Source: Alphaproteobacteria bacterium
Lineage (GTDB): Bacteria > Pseudomonadota > Alphaproteobacteria > Sphingomonadales > Emcibacteraceae
Reading direction: 5' to 3'
Length of the DNA: 7,443 nt
Assembly (NCBI GenBank): GCA_013152615.1
Contig: JAADGA010000134.1
Coordinates: forward strand, 1-7,443
How positions within the stretch are numbered: position 1 is the first letter of the stretch; the number at the start of each line of letters is the position of its first letter. Made by a program: the position numbers and the translations under genes. Below are positions 1-6,498 of this stretch, one piece after another. A model generated the notes under the pieces. The model was not told the origin of the DNA. It did no database searches and was given only the letters and a program-made list of their open reading frames with translations.

Positions 1-144
1 CAATCGTGAAAAAAGTGATAAGTACTAACTCTCACTAGGAGCTTAGTCCCCTTGTCTCCGTAACTGTTTGTTATTGATCTTGCCATGTGTTCAAGATTAA
101 GTGGGGTAGTCGTATTGCCTTTTTCTCGTTAAATTTCAAACCGA

Positions 145-160
145 GACTCTACTGAGAGTC
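145..160. promoter_or_regulatory. Inverted repeat, candidate operator of the repressor gene
   Basis: A perfect inverted repeat, GACTCT-ACTG-AGAGTC, lies 57 bp upstream of the repressor ATG and 22 bp upstream of a TATAAT box, so it covers the area where a -35 element or upstream operator would sit. S24-type repressors usually bind dyad-symmetric operators near their own promoter, so autoregulation is a reasonable inference. The arms are only 6 bp, so chance remains possible. No T-run follows, so it is not a terminator. Confidence 0.4.
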
Positions 161-182
161 GAGATATCTTGTTCTGCACGGG

Positions 183-188
183 TATAAT
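183..188 (+). promoter_or_regulatory. Candidate -10 box (TATAAT) for the repressor-thioesterase unit
   Basis: A perfect TATAAT hexamer lies 28 bp upstream of the first ATG of the repressor, in an AT-rich stretch. The hexamer 17 bp upstream (160-165, CGAGAT) does not resemble TTGACA, so a -35 element is not evident. Transcription would start near 195, giving a leader of roughly 20 nt. A short repeat, ATAG-TC-CTAT, overlaps the predicted start region (194-203). Confidence 0.4.
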
Positions 189-216
189 ATGCTATAGTCC
201 TATCTAAAGTGATTGG

Positions 217-918
217 ATGAAAATGGACTATAATAAATATTATATTCAAGTCAGGGAAAAGCTGGACCATCTTATTCGGACCAGTTCGCGTGACGATTAT
301 GCCTCTGTATCGGCATTGATCGGTAAAAACCATGCCTATATGCAACAATTTATCAAACGCGGCGTTCCTAAATGTCTCAAAGAAGATGATATGGAGAAAA
401 TTATTAATCATTTCCATATCACCATGGATTATTTCGGCTCACCCGATGATTTCATCAATCCGGATCAGGACGACAGCAATAATCCGGAAACGGAATTTGA
501 TCAGGACTATATCCGGGTCAATGTCTATGATATTGAGGCCGCCGCCGGGGCTGGCTCCGTAGTCGAGAAAAACGACGTTGCCAACAAGCTCGCCTTCAAG
601 AAAACCTGGATCAGAAGCAGTTCCAACGCAACGGCAGATGATATGGCGGTCATCACCGTGTCCGGGGATTCAATGAACCCGACCTTATATGACGGTGATC
701 ATATTCTGGTTGATATGACGCTGACATCGCTTAAAAATGACGGCATCTATGTGCTGAGAAATGATGACATGATTTTGGTAAAGCGCATTTCCCTTAACCC
801 GGTTACAAAATTATGCACCATTAAAAGCGATAACAGTTTTTATGAAAGCTGGCAGGACTGTCACCCCGCTGATCTTGATATACTGGGCCGGGTTATCTGG
901 ATGGGAAGAAACATATAA
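217..918 (+). CDS. S24/LexA-family self-cleaving transcriptional repressor with N-terminal HTH
   Basis: This 233-aa protein resembles lambda-CI/LexA-type repressors. Residues about 31-49 (SALIGKNHAYMQQFIKRG) form the helix-turn-helix-like segment, in a version familiar from alphaproteobacterial S24 regulators. The C-terminal half is a peptidase S24 domain: an Ala-Gly cleavage region at about 108-113 (AAAGAG), the catalytic serine in VSGDSMNPTLYDGD (Ser152) and the general-base lysine in ILVKRI (Lys189). The full catalytic set is present, so self-cleavage, possibly RecA-stimulated, is plausible. Known family behaviour is dimeric operator binding with loss of repression on cleavage; the target here is unknown. 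ATG codons at 217 and 223 could both be starts; GGA at 215-217 would suit the second slightly better. There is no integrase or other phage gene nearby, so it looks like a resident regulator rather than a prophage repressor. The thioesterase gene follows after 24 bp, probably cotranscribed. Confidence 0.85.
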   Translation: MKMDYNKYYIQVREKLDHLIRTSSRDDYASVSALIGKNHAYMQQFIKRGVPKCLKEDDMEKIINHFHITMDYFGSPDDFINPDQDDSNNPETEFDQDYIRVNVYDIEAAAGAGSVVEKNDVANKLAFKKTWIRSSSNATADDMAVITVSGDSMNPTLYDGDHILVDMTLTSLKNDGIYVLRNDDMILVKRISLNPVTKLCTIKSDNSFYESWQDCHPADLDILGRVIWMGRNI

Positions 919-942
919 CAATTTGAAAATACAGGATTTATT

Positions 943-1335
943 ATGAAAAGAACCAATAATTACGGCGACCGGCAACCCTCTGTCAGAACCGTCCCGATGC
1001 AGGCCAATCTTAACGCCAACGGCCATATTTTCGGCGGCTGGATATTATCGCAAATGGATATTGCCGGTGGTGGCGAGGCCATTCATTTCTGCAAGGGACC
1101 GGTGGCGACAGTGGCTATTGATGCCATGAAATTTCACCAGCCGGTGCTGCCCGGTGACTGGCTCAGTGTCTATACTGATATTGTCAAAGTCGGCTCCACC
1201 TCGATCACCCTGCATATTGAAGTCACCGTCCTCCGGCGCGGTCATGATACCGAAATCAAGGTGACAGAAGGTGATTTTGTGTTTGTAGCACTCGATGAAA
1301 ATAACCGTCCGAAAGAAATTGAATGCAGCCTTTAG
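943..1335 (+). CDS. YciA-like hotdog-fold acyl-CoA thioesterase
   Basis: This 130-aa single-domain protein matches the YciA/acyl-CoA hydrolase family in length and motif. Residues 22-40 read NLNANGHIFGGWILSQMDI, the family signature, with Asn24 and Asp39 in the places usually tied to catalysis. The strand VATVAIDAMKFHQPVLPGD (54-72) and the C-terminal TEGDFVFVALDENNRP (108-123) are also characteristic. The family hydrolyses acyl-CoA thioesters to free acid and CoA in the cytoplasm; the chain length preferred here cannot be read from sequence. The ATG at 943 is well supported by AGGA at 933-936, 6 nt upstream. It follows the repressor by 24 bp on the same strand with no terminator between, suggesting one transcript. 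It is convergent with trkA. The product is called with confidence; the symbol yciA is withheld because orthology was not tested. Confidence 0.9.
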   Translation: MKRTNNYGDRQPSVRTVPMQANLNANGHIFGGWILSQMDIAGGGEAIHFCKGPVATVAIDAMKFHQPVLPGDWLSVYTDIVKVGSTSITLHIEVTVLRRGHDTEIKVTEGDFVFVALDENNRPKEIECSL

Positions 1336-1406
1336 AGAAAATGCTGTTATTTCAATATATTATAGTTTTTTCATAACCTTGTTAATTAATTGCTTTAGCC
1401 TGAAAT

Positions 1407-2396
1407 CTAGAAATATTCAAGACGGACCGAAAACAGTTCCTCTACTTTCTTAATCATTTCCAGCCGGGTAAAGACGACAACGACATCATCCGGTTTGATT
1501 ATTGTCCCCCCTCTGGGCACAAGGACTTTGTCGCCGCGCACCACCGAGCCGATAATGATACCGGCAGGCAACCTGATCTCCCGCAACGGCTTGCCGACGA
1601 GCGGGGATGTTTCGAGGGCGATTGCCTCCAGCACTTCAGCCGCCCCGCCAGCAAGATTCTGCAGGGATCTGATCCGGCCACGGCGCATATGTTGCAGGAT
1701 GCTCGACACGGTGGTCTGGCGCGGATCAACGAAGGCATCAATGCCGACTGAATAGGTCAGCGGCCCGAAATTCTGATTATTGATCAAAGTGATGGCGCGG
1801 CGGCACCCGGCCTGTTTCGCCAGCAGTGACGACAGGATATTTACCTTGTCATCATTGGTAACGGCGATGATGGTTTCTGTTGCCTTGACATTGGCTTCCT
1901 TTTGAATATCAACGTCGAGCGCATCACCGTTGAGCACAATGGCCTGTGGAATATCCCGGGCAATTGATTTAGCCTTGTCTTCATCAATTTCAATGATTTT
2001 CACCTGAATCTTCGAACCATTGGTAATCAGTTTTTTCGCAATAAAGGCCCCGACATTGCCGCCGCCAACGATAATAATCCTGCGGGCTTCCTCCTCATCT
2101 CGGCCAAAAACGCCCAGCGCCCGTTCCACATGATCTCTTTCAGATACAAAATAGATATTGTCGCCAACCAGCAATTGGTCGTCACTTGAGGGAATGATCA
2201 GCTTGCCCTCGCGGATGATGCTGGTGACCACAATATTCAAATCAGGAAACAGTTCCGTCAACTGACGCAGCGGGGTATCAACAACCGGGCAGTCTTCGCG
2301 CAGACGAACCCCGACCGCCCGCACCAGACCGTTACAGAAAGACACCATATCAAAGGCTCCCGGGACTTCCAGTCGCCTGATCACAGCCTGTGCCAC
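1407..2396 (-). CDS. trkA: TrkA C-terminal part (RCK_C1 plus RCK2), downstream of a frameshift
   Basis: This is the 329-codon distal part of TrkA, the peripheral NAD(H)-binding subunit that gates Trk potassium channels. It contains the end of the first RCK unit (a TrkA_C-like subdomain, about residues 25-95), a second Rossmann domain opening with RRIIIVGGGNVGAF (GGGNVG at 111-116), and a final TrkA_C-like subdomain (about 245-329). The first in-frame start-like codon is GTG at 2396, but there is no good ribosome binding site, and homology to TrkA continues straight through that point from the overlapping upstream ORF. It is therefore best read as the continuation of trkA in a shifted frame, not a separate gene. 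Joined by a -1 shift, the product would be 457 aa, close to the 458 aa of E. coli TrkA. An independent start at GTG 2396 or ATG 2348 by translational coupling cannot be excluded. The stop is TAG at 1407-1409. Confidence 0.85.
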   Translation of the reverse strand: MAQAVIRRLEVPGAFDMVSFCNGLVRAVGVRLREDCPVVDTPLRQLTELFPDLNIVVTSIIREGKLIIPSSDDQLLVGDNIYFVSERDHVERALGVFGRDEEEARRIIIVGGGNVGAFIAKKLITNGSKIQVKIIEIDEDKAKSIARDIPQAIVLNGDALDVDIQKEANVKATETIIAVTNDDKVNILSSLLAKQAGCRRAITLINNQNFGPLTYSVGIDAFVDPRQTTVSSILQHMRRGRIRSLQNLAGGAAEVLEAIALETSPLVGKPLREIRLPAGIIIGSVVRGDKVLVPRGGTIIKPDDVVVVFTRLEMIKKVEELFSVRLEYF

Positions 2397-2401
2397 TTTT
2401 C
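2381..2401 (-). other. trkA: Frameshift junction within trkA
   Basis: On the coding strand the junction reads CCCCGGAAAAGTGGCACAGG. The zero frame is CCG GAA AAG TGG and hits TGA after three more codons. Re-reading one base (GAA, AAA, GTG, GCA) restores SPEKVAQAVIRRL, which matches TrkA. The two ORFs overlap by 16 bp (2381-2396). A C4-GG-A4 homopolymer context favours a one-base loss by replication slippage or sequencing error. A small dyad, CACAG-C-CTGTG (2382-2392, plus strand), lies just downstream but could form only a 4-bp stem, too weak to argue strongly for programmed frameshifting. Confidence 0.8.
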
Positions 2402-2779
2402 CGGGGAAATAATAACATCAATCGGCATATGGCTGCGGCTGAACAGATCCTGCCACATCGGGTGAAGATAGCTTTGCGCCCGGACGCGGGCAATTTTCTT
2501 CGGCACGTCAAACAGCGAGTGGGCGACCTGACAGGCGACCATATTAACCTCATCAAACAAGGTGACGGCGATAATCATGTCCGCGTCTCTGGCCCCGGCA
2601 CGTTCCAGCAAATCCGGGTGTGACGCATAGCCGACCAGCGCCTGCACGTCCAGAGAACCCTGTATTTTGGCGATCAATTCGGATGAGCGGTCAATAACGG
2701 TGACATCATGCTGTTCACTTGCCAAATGGCGGGCAATGTTAAAACCAACCTGTCCGGCGCCACAAATAATAACTTTCAT
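2381..2779 (-). CDS. trkA: TrkA N-terminal part (first Rossmann/RCK_N domain), truncated by a frameshift
   Basis: This 132-codon ORF encodes the first NAD-binding domain of TrkA. It opens with MKVIICGAGQVGFNIARHL (GAGQVG at residues 7-12), followed by TVIDRSSELI, where the acidic ribose-binding Asp ends strand 2, and runs to MPIDVIISPEK. The last four residues (WHRL) leave the family pattern and a TGA follows, while the expected continuation (VAQAVIRRLEVPGAF) lies in the -1 frame. The ATG at 2779 has a strong AGGAAG ribosome binding site at 2783-2788 and starts 21 bp after ntrX, so it is probably the distal gene of the ntr operon. Alone, this product would be a lone RCK_N domain, lacking the second RCK unit needed for the usual TrkA architecture. 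Either the gene is a recent pseudogene, the sequence has a one-base error, or translation shifts frame. Confidence 0.85.
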   Translation of the reverse strand: MKVIICGAGQVGFNIARHLASEQHDVTVIDRSSELIAKIQGSLDVQALVGYASHPDLLERAGARDADMIIAVTLFDEVNMVACQVAHSLFDVPKKIARVRAQSYLHPMWQDLFSRSHMPIDVIISPEKWHRL

Positions 2780-2800
2780 CTTCTTCCTTACCCGGTTTTT

Positions 2801-4183
2801 TTACGATTCGACTATTGTTTTTTCATTCCCCGCGAGCCCCAGGCTTTTCAGCTTGCGGTGAAGCGCGGATCGCTCCATACCGACATATTCTGCGGTTCGC
2901 GAAATATTACCGTTAAAACGGCTGACCTGGACCTTGAGATATTCCCGTTCAAATTTTTCGCGGGCATCCCGGAGCGGTAACGCCATGATGTCGTTATTCA
3001 TACTGGGGCGGACAACGGATATATCCGATATTATTTCTGATGGCAACATACTTAGGCTGATGGTCTTGCTATCTGCCGACATGATCAACAATCGTTCGAC
3101 AACATTACGCAGCTGGCGCACATTGCCGGGCCAATCATGATTTTGCAGGGCGCTCATGCCGTCCGCATCAATATTTTTGGGTAATATCCCGGTTGCTATG
3201 GAAAGTTGATTCATGATCTGATGGACCAGTGCCGGAATATCCTCGCGCCGCTGAACCAGTGGCGGCACCCGAACCGGGACGACACTCAGGCGATGGAACA
3301 GGTCCTCGCGGAACAGATTATTATTGATCTGTTCCCTGAGGTCGCGGCTGGTGGCGCTGATCACCCGGACATTGACCAGCACTTTCTTGTTGCCCCCTAC
3401 CCTTTCAAAGGTCTGATCGGTTAATATCCGCAGTATTTTCGCCTGGGTATTTTGCGGCATATCGGCAACTTCATCAATGAACAGGGTGCCGCCGTGGGCC
3501 TGCTCAAACACCCCGGTTTTCTTGATTTCACCGGCCTCTTCAACCCCGAACAGCTCGTTTTCCATATTTTCCGCAGAAATACTGGCGGCATTAATCACCA
3601 CAAAAGCACCACGGGACCGTTTGGAATGTTTGTGGATCAGCCGGGCGACAACCTCCTTGCCGGACCCCGGGGGGCCGGAAATCATGACCCTGCTGCCGCT
3701 TGGGGCAACCTTGTCAATAGTATTGCGTACCAGATTAATCGCCGATGATGACCCGGTGAGGCGAACATCAAAACCCACCTTTTCCTTGAGCTCGGTATTT
3801 TCCCGGCGCAGCTTTTCGACCTCGGTTGCCCGCTCAACCAGAATAAGCAGTTTATCGGTTTCAAACGGTTTGCTGATAAAATCATATGCCCCGAGCTTGA
3901 TCGCCGATACCGCGGTTTCAATATTGCCGTGACCACTGATAATAACCACCGGCAGATCCGCATGAAGTCTCTTGATCACTTCGAGCAGTTCGAGGCCGTC
4001 AAGGCGGCTGCCCTGAAGCCAGATATCGAGAATAATCAGCGACGGTCGCCGCGCCTCAATTTCTGTGAGCGCACTGTCGCTGTCCTTTGCCGTCCGGGTT
4101 TCATAGCCTTCATCATCCAGAATACCCGAAATCAAATCACGAATATCGGCCTCATCATCAACAATCAGAATATCAAGATCCAT
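2801..4183 (-). CDS. ntrX: NtrX, AAA+ response regulator of the NtrY/NtrX two-component system
   Basis: This 460-aa protein has the three-domain NtrC-family layout. The receiver domain (1-120) has acidic-pocket Asp9/Asp10, phospho-acceptor Asp53 (LIILDIWLQG), Ser83 and Lys105. The AAA+ domain (about 140-370) has Walker A GPPGSGKE (170-177), Walker B GGTLFIDEVAD (231-241) and [17 protein letters not shown] near its end. The Fis-type HTH is at the C-terminus (FNGNISRTAEYVGMERSALHRKLKSLGL). The GAFTGA loop is absent: after ELFGVEEAG the chain goes to EIKKTGVFEQ, so direct sigma54 activation is unlikely. As I recall, this is a known property of alphaproteobacterial NtrX. It should receive phosphate from NtrY. 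The ATG at 4183 lies within the ntrY coding end (11-bp overlap) with AAAGG about 7 nt upstream, indicating translational coupling. The family is linked to nitrogen metabolism and redox/oxygen responses; the regulon here is unknown. Confidence 0.95.
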   Translation of the reverse strand: MDLDILIVDDEADIRDLISGILDDEGYETRTAKDSDSALTEIEARRPSLIILDIWLQGSRLDGLELLEVIKRLHADLPVVIISGHGNIETAVSAIKLGAYDFISKPFETDKLLILVERATEVEKLRRENTELKEKVGFDVRLTGSSSAINLVRNTIDKVAPSGSRVMISGPPGSGKEVVARLIHKHSKRSRGAFVVINAASISAENMENELFGVEEAGEIKKTGVFEQAHGGTLFIDEVADMPQNTQAKILRILTDQTFERVGGNKKVLVNVRVISATSRDLREQINNNLFREDLFHRLSVVPVRVPPLVQRREDIPALVHQIMNQLSIATGILPKNIDADGMSALQNHDWPGNVRQLRNVVERLLIMSADSKTISLSMLPSEIISDISVVRPSMNNDIMALPLRDAREKFEREYLKVQVSRFNGNISRTAEYVGMERSALHRKLKSLGLAGNEKTIVES

Positions 4184-6428
4184 AAGCCAGCCTTTCTCCG
4201 TCGCTCGGGATATTTTCCCGGAATTTCATGTTTTTATAAAATACCAGACTAACCGTCGCCCCTTCATCAATATTATTTTCCAGATGAAGATCGCCGCCAT
4301 GGTCCGTCATTATTTTCTTGACAATCGCAAGCCCGAGCCCGGTTCCCTTGGCGCGGGTGGTGATATAGGGTTCAATCAGTTTATCCATCTGATGTTCCGG
4401 CAACCCCATGCCATTATCCGTCACCAGAATTCGGGTCTCCCGGGCCTTGTCCTGTAGAATTAGCTTTATCCTGCCCTGATATTTCTGGCCGTTATTTTCT
4501 TTCTCTGTCGCCATCGCCGCAATCGATTCCGTGGCATTCTTGATTATATTGGTCAGGGCCTGACCAATTTGACCGGCATCACATTCTATAGTCAGCTCCT
4601 CCGGGGCGCAGTCGAGCTCAAAGTGGATCCGGTTATTGGCCCCTTCCTGAAGGAAAAATGCCTGCCGGGTAATCTCCGCCAGATTTTCCAGCCGGATATT
4701 CGGGGCTGGCATCCGGGCAAAGGAAGAAAATTCATCAACCATATGCCGGAGATTGCCGACCTGGCGAACGATCGTATCGGTGCATTGGGTAAATACTTTG
4801 GGGTCACTTGTTATTTCCTTGAAATATTTACGCTTCAGCCGTTCTGCCGACAGTTGAATCGGTGTCAGTGGATTTTTAATTTCATGAGCGATACGCCGGG
4901 CGATATCAGACCAGGCGGCCGTCCGCTGCGCCGCAACCTGTTCGGTAATATCATCAAAAGCAATGACAAAACCCTGAATTTTTTCCTGTCTGGTTTCCGC
5001 GGTTATCCTGACCATCAGGTTAAGGTCAATGCCGTCGCGTTCGATGACGACATGGTTCTGTACTGATGGATTTTCCGTTAACCTGATCTTGTTGAAAAGC
5101 TCTTCAACCTCCGGCATTATATCCTGAATTTTTGCCCCGGTAATCTGGTCAGTCTCAAGGTTGAGCATATTGGCCGCGGCTTTGTTGGGCAACGTCACCT
5201 TGCCCGAAGGATCAAGCCCCATAATGCCAGCGGATACCCCGGACAATACCGCCTCCATAAAGCGGTGACGTTCCTCAAGCTTGATATTGGCCTGACGAAT
5301 ATCCTGCTGTTGCTGGCCAAGCTGGCGGGTCATTTTGTTAAAAGCCCGGGTCAGGCCCCCAAGGTCATCATAGTCTTTCTTGATCGGGGCACGGGCGGTA
5401 AAATCACCCCGTCCGACCTTTTCCGACGCGTCGACCAGATTGGTAATCGGGTCCATAAGCTTTTTGGCGAAATCAATACCGAGCCAGATCGCCGCCAGCA
5501 GAACCAGAAAGGCAATGAGAATATAAGTCAGGTCAAACCACAGGCGGTATTGCGACTGCTCCTTCAGCGCCACCATATAATCCGAGCGGGCATCCTTGGT
5601 GCTCTTGACCAGCGCCAGCGCGCGCGGATCAACAAACCGGCTGATATAGAGGAAATGGCCGATAAAGCCGTCCAGTGCCACCAGCACCCGAACCCGGTCA
5701 TCATTTTCGCCGCCGATTATCGGGACTATATTGCCCTTGGCCGCCAGATCAAGGGCCGCGATGGGGAATGAATCCCCGGTCAGGGTCAATGTCGTCTTGG
5801 CCCGGGCGGTAACATGGCCGTTACGGTCAAAAACGATTGCCTCTGACAACGACAGGAACTGGGCCTGTATGGTCAATGCACGCGCCAACAATTGTGGATT
5901 CTGTGACAGGGTGAAGGCCTGCGAATTCAAATCACGGGCAACCCCGAGGATATCCGCCTGAATCGCCTTTTTATGTTCCTCGATATAAGCCTCGGCCACG
6001 GCCAGAGAATCATCAAGCGCGGTACGAACCTTGTTGCTGAACCAGCTTTGCAGGCCGAATTCAAAGAATACTCCGGAGGTAATCGCCACGATAATTGTCG
6101 GGGTAATGGCAATAATACTGAACAGGGTTATGATGCGCCGATGCAGCCGGGAACTGCCGGCACCGGTTTTATGGGTTGCCCGCAACTGGACAATCTGGCG
6201 GGCAACCATCGCCCCCAGAATAAGCAATATGCACAGGTTAATGCTCAGCAGAATAAACAGCGTGGTCGATGTTGGCAGGAAAGGGCCGACATGAGAAAAG
6301 GTGGCAAAGGTGGCAAACACCGATAAAATTGCCGCAATTGTCATGACATAGGACAGCTTTTTCGCAAGCCTGACCTTTCTCGCCCACGACCTTACCCTGC
6401 GAAGCAATTTTGACTTTTTCTTGTCCAT
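4173..6428 (-). CDS. ntrY: NtrY, membrane sensor histidine kinase
   Basis: This 751-aa protein has the NtrY layout. Transmembrane segments are at about 25-44, 54-78 and 99-122, followed by an extracytoplasmic region of about 170 residues and another transmembrane segment at about 298-318. The cytoplasmic part begins with HAMP (about 320-372; FAKKLMDPITNLVDASEKVGRGDF), then a PAS domain (about 388-495; MEAVLSGVSAGIMGLDPSGKV). The HisKA domain has phospho-acceptor His515 in RRIAHEIKNPLTPIQLSAERL. The ATPase domain has N-box NIIKNATESI (627-636), DNGMGLP (671-677) and GTGLGLAIV (695-703). All catalytic motifs are intact, so it should autophosphorylate and pass phosphate to NtrX, whose gene overlaps its 3' end. 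The start ATG at 6428 is preceded by no clear Shine-Dalgarno, but the basic N-terminus (MDKKKSKLLRRVRSW) suits a cytoplasmic tail ahead of the first membrane segment. The signal sensed cannot be read here. Confidence 0.95.
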   Translation of the reverse strand: MDKKKSKLLRRVRSWARKVRLAKKLSYVMTIAAILSVFATFATFSHVGPFLPTSTTLFILLSINLCILLILGAMVARQIVQLRATHKTGAGSSRLHRRIITLFSIIAITPTIIVAITSGVFFEFGLQSWFSNKVRTALDDSLAVAEAYIEEHKKAIQADILGVARDLNSQAFTLSQNPQLLARALTIQAQFLSLSEAIVFDRNGHVTARAKTTLTLTGDSFPIAALDLAAKGNIVPIIGGENDDRVRVLVALDGFIGHFLYISRFVDPRALALVKSTKDARSDYMVALKEQSQYRLWFDLTYILIAFLVLLAAIWLGIDFAKKLMDPITNLVDASEKVGRGDFTARAPIKKDYDDLGGLTRAFNKMTRQLGQQQQDIRQANIKLEERHRFMEAVLSGVSAGIMGLDPSGKVTLPNKAAANMLNLETDQITGAKIQDIMPEVEELFNKIRLTENPSVQNHVVIERDGIDLNLMVRITAETRQEKIQGFVIAFDDITEQVAAQRTAAWSDIARRIAHEIKNPLTPIQLSAERLKRKYFKEITSDPKVFTQCTDTIVRQVGNLRHMVDEFSSFARMPAPNIRLENLAEITRQAFFLQEGANNRIHFELDCAPEELTIECDAGQIGQALTNIIKNATESIAAMATEKENNGQKYQGRIKLILQDKARETRILVTDNGMGLPEHQMDKLIEPYITTRAKGTGLGLAIVKKIMTDHGGDLHLENNIDEGATVSLVFYKNMKFRENIPSDGERLAYGS

Positions 6429-6434
6429 CGGAAT

Positions 6435-6450
6435 AGCAACGACCCAACCA
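6435..6450 (-). promoter_or_regulatory. Sigma54-like -24/-12 element just ahead of ntrY (tentative)
   Basis: The minus strand reads TGGTTGGGTCGTTGCT, with GG and GC spaced by exactly 10 nt, the first G of the block and TTGCT matching the sigma54 pattern (TGGCACG-N4-TTGCW). The CAC core is not conserved. Transcription would begin near 6424, within the first codons of ntrY, which argues against use with the assigned start. It is therefore listed only as a tentative element. Confidence 0.2.
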
Positions 6451-6457
6451 TAAATAC

Positions 6458-6468
6458 CTGAGACTCAG
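6458..6468. repeat. Palindrome CTGAG-A-CTCAG in the ntrC-ntrY gap
   Basis: A perfect 11-bp dyad (CTGAGACTCAG on the plus strand) lies 30 bp upstream of the ntrY ATG, where the 5' leader or start point of an ntrY transcript would fall. Its GAGACTC core also occurs in the inverted repeat ahead of the S24 repressor gene (positions 143-149). The dyad is short, so chance is a real possibility. Confidence 0.3.
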
Positions 6469-6471
6469 ACT

Positions 6472-6477
6472 ATCATA
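6472..6477 (-). promoter_or_regulatory. Possible -10 box (TATGAT) for ntrYX
   Basis: On the minus strand a TATGAT hexamer sits 44 bp upstream of the ntrY ATG and immediately downstream of the large inverted repeat at 6479-6496, which would then fill the spacer between -10 and -35. The hexamer about 17 bp further upstream (ACGATG) is a poor -35. If used, the promoter would probably depend on an activator. The support is only positional. Confidence 0.25.
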
Positions 6478-6478
6478 T

Positions 6479-6496
6479 TGTTGCAAATATGCAACA
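6479..6496. promoter_or_regulatory. Inverted repeat TGTTGCA-N4-TGCAACA, candidate operator between ntrC and ntrY
   Basis: There is a perfect dyad with 7-bp arms and a 4-bp AATA centre in the 94-bp gap between ntrC and ntrY. The size and spacing suit a dimeric HTH regulator such as a Fis-type NtrC/NtrX protein. It is not followed by a T-run on either strand, so it is not an intrinsic terminator. It does not match the classical enterobacterial NtrC half-sites (GCAC...GTGC) closely. Binding by NtrX, giving autoregulation, is an inference from position. Confidence 0.45.
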
Positions 6497-6498
6497 TC

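Noticed and set aside
27..42. Second operator-like repeat (CTC-ACTAG-GAG) upstream of the repressor
   Set aside because: Arms of only 3 bp with no symmetric extension; not distinguishable from chance.
1..216. Possible tRNA, small RNA or short gene in the left flank
   Set aside because: No cloverleaf arms, CCA end or conserved T-loop found; plus-strand frames are broken by frequent stops, and the one minus-strand frame reaching in (136-417) is a shadow of the repressor gene.
217..918. Prophage CI repressor indicating an integrated phage
   Set aside because: No integrase, excisionase, replication or structural phage gene and no attachment repeat in the window; neighbours are metabolic and core regulatory genes.
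1336..1406. Bidirectional terminator between the convergent thioesterase and trkA genes
   Set aside because: There is a six-T run at 1366-1371, but the sequence before it offers only short A-T stems; the GCAGC/GCTG and TAAC/GTTA pairs have about 4 bp each. No G-C stem followed by T-run on either strand.
2382..2392. Stimulatory hairpin for programmed frameshifting in trkA
   Set aside because: CACAG-C-CTGTG can form only a 4-bp stem with a 3-nt loop, very close to the slip site, and GAA-AAG is not a strong slippery heptamer.
3477..3932. 151-codon open frame on the plus strand opposite ntrX
   Set aside because: It is antisense to a clearly recognised ntrX region, resembles no family I know, and lacks a supporting ribosome binding site; a shadow of coding bias.
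4569..5066. 165-codon open frame on the plus strand opposite ntrY
   Set aside because: It lies wholly antisense to the HisKA/PAS region of ntrY and has no recognisable domain.
5265..5771. 168-codon open frame on the plus strand opposite ntrY
   Set aside because: It is antisense to the ntrY HAMP and extracytoplasmic region; the composition is that of a shadow frame.
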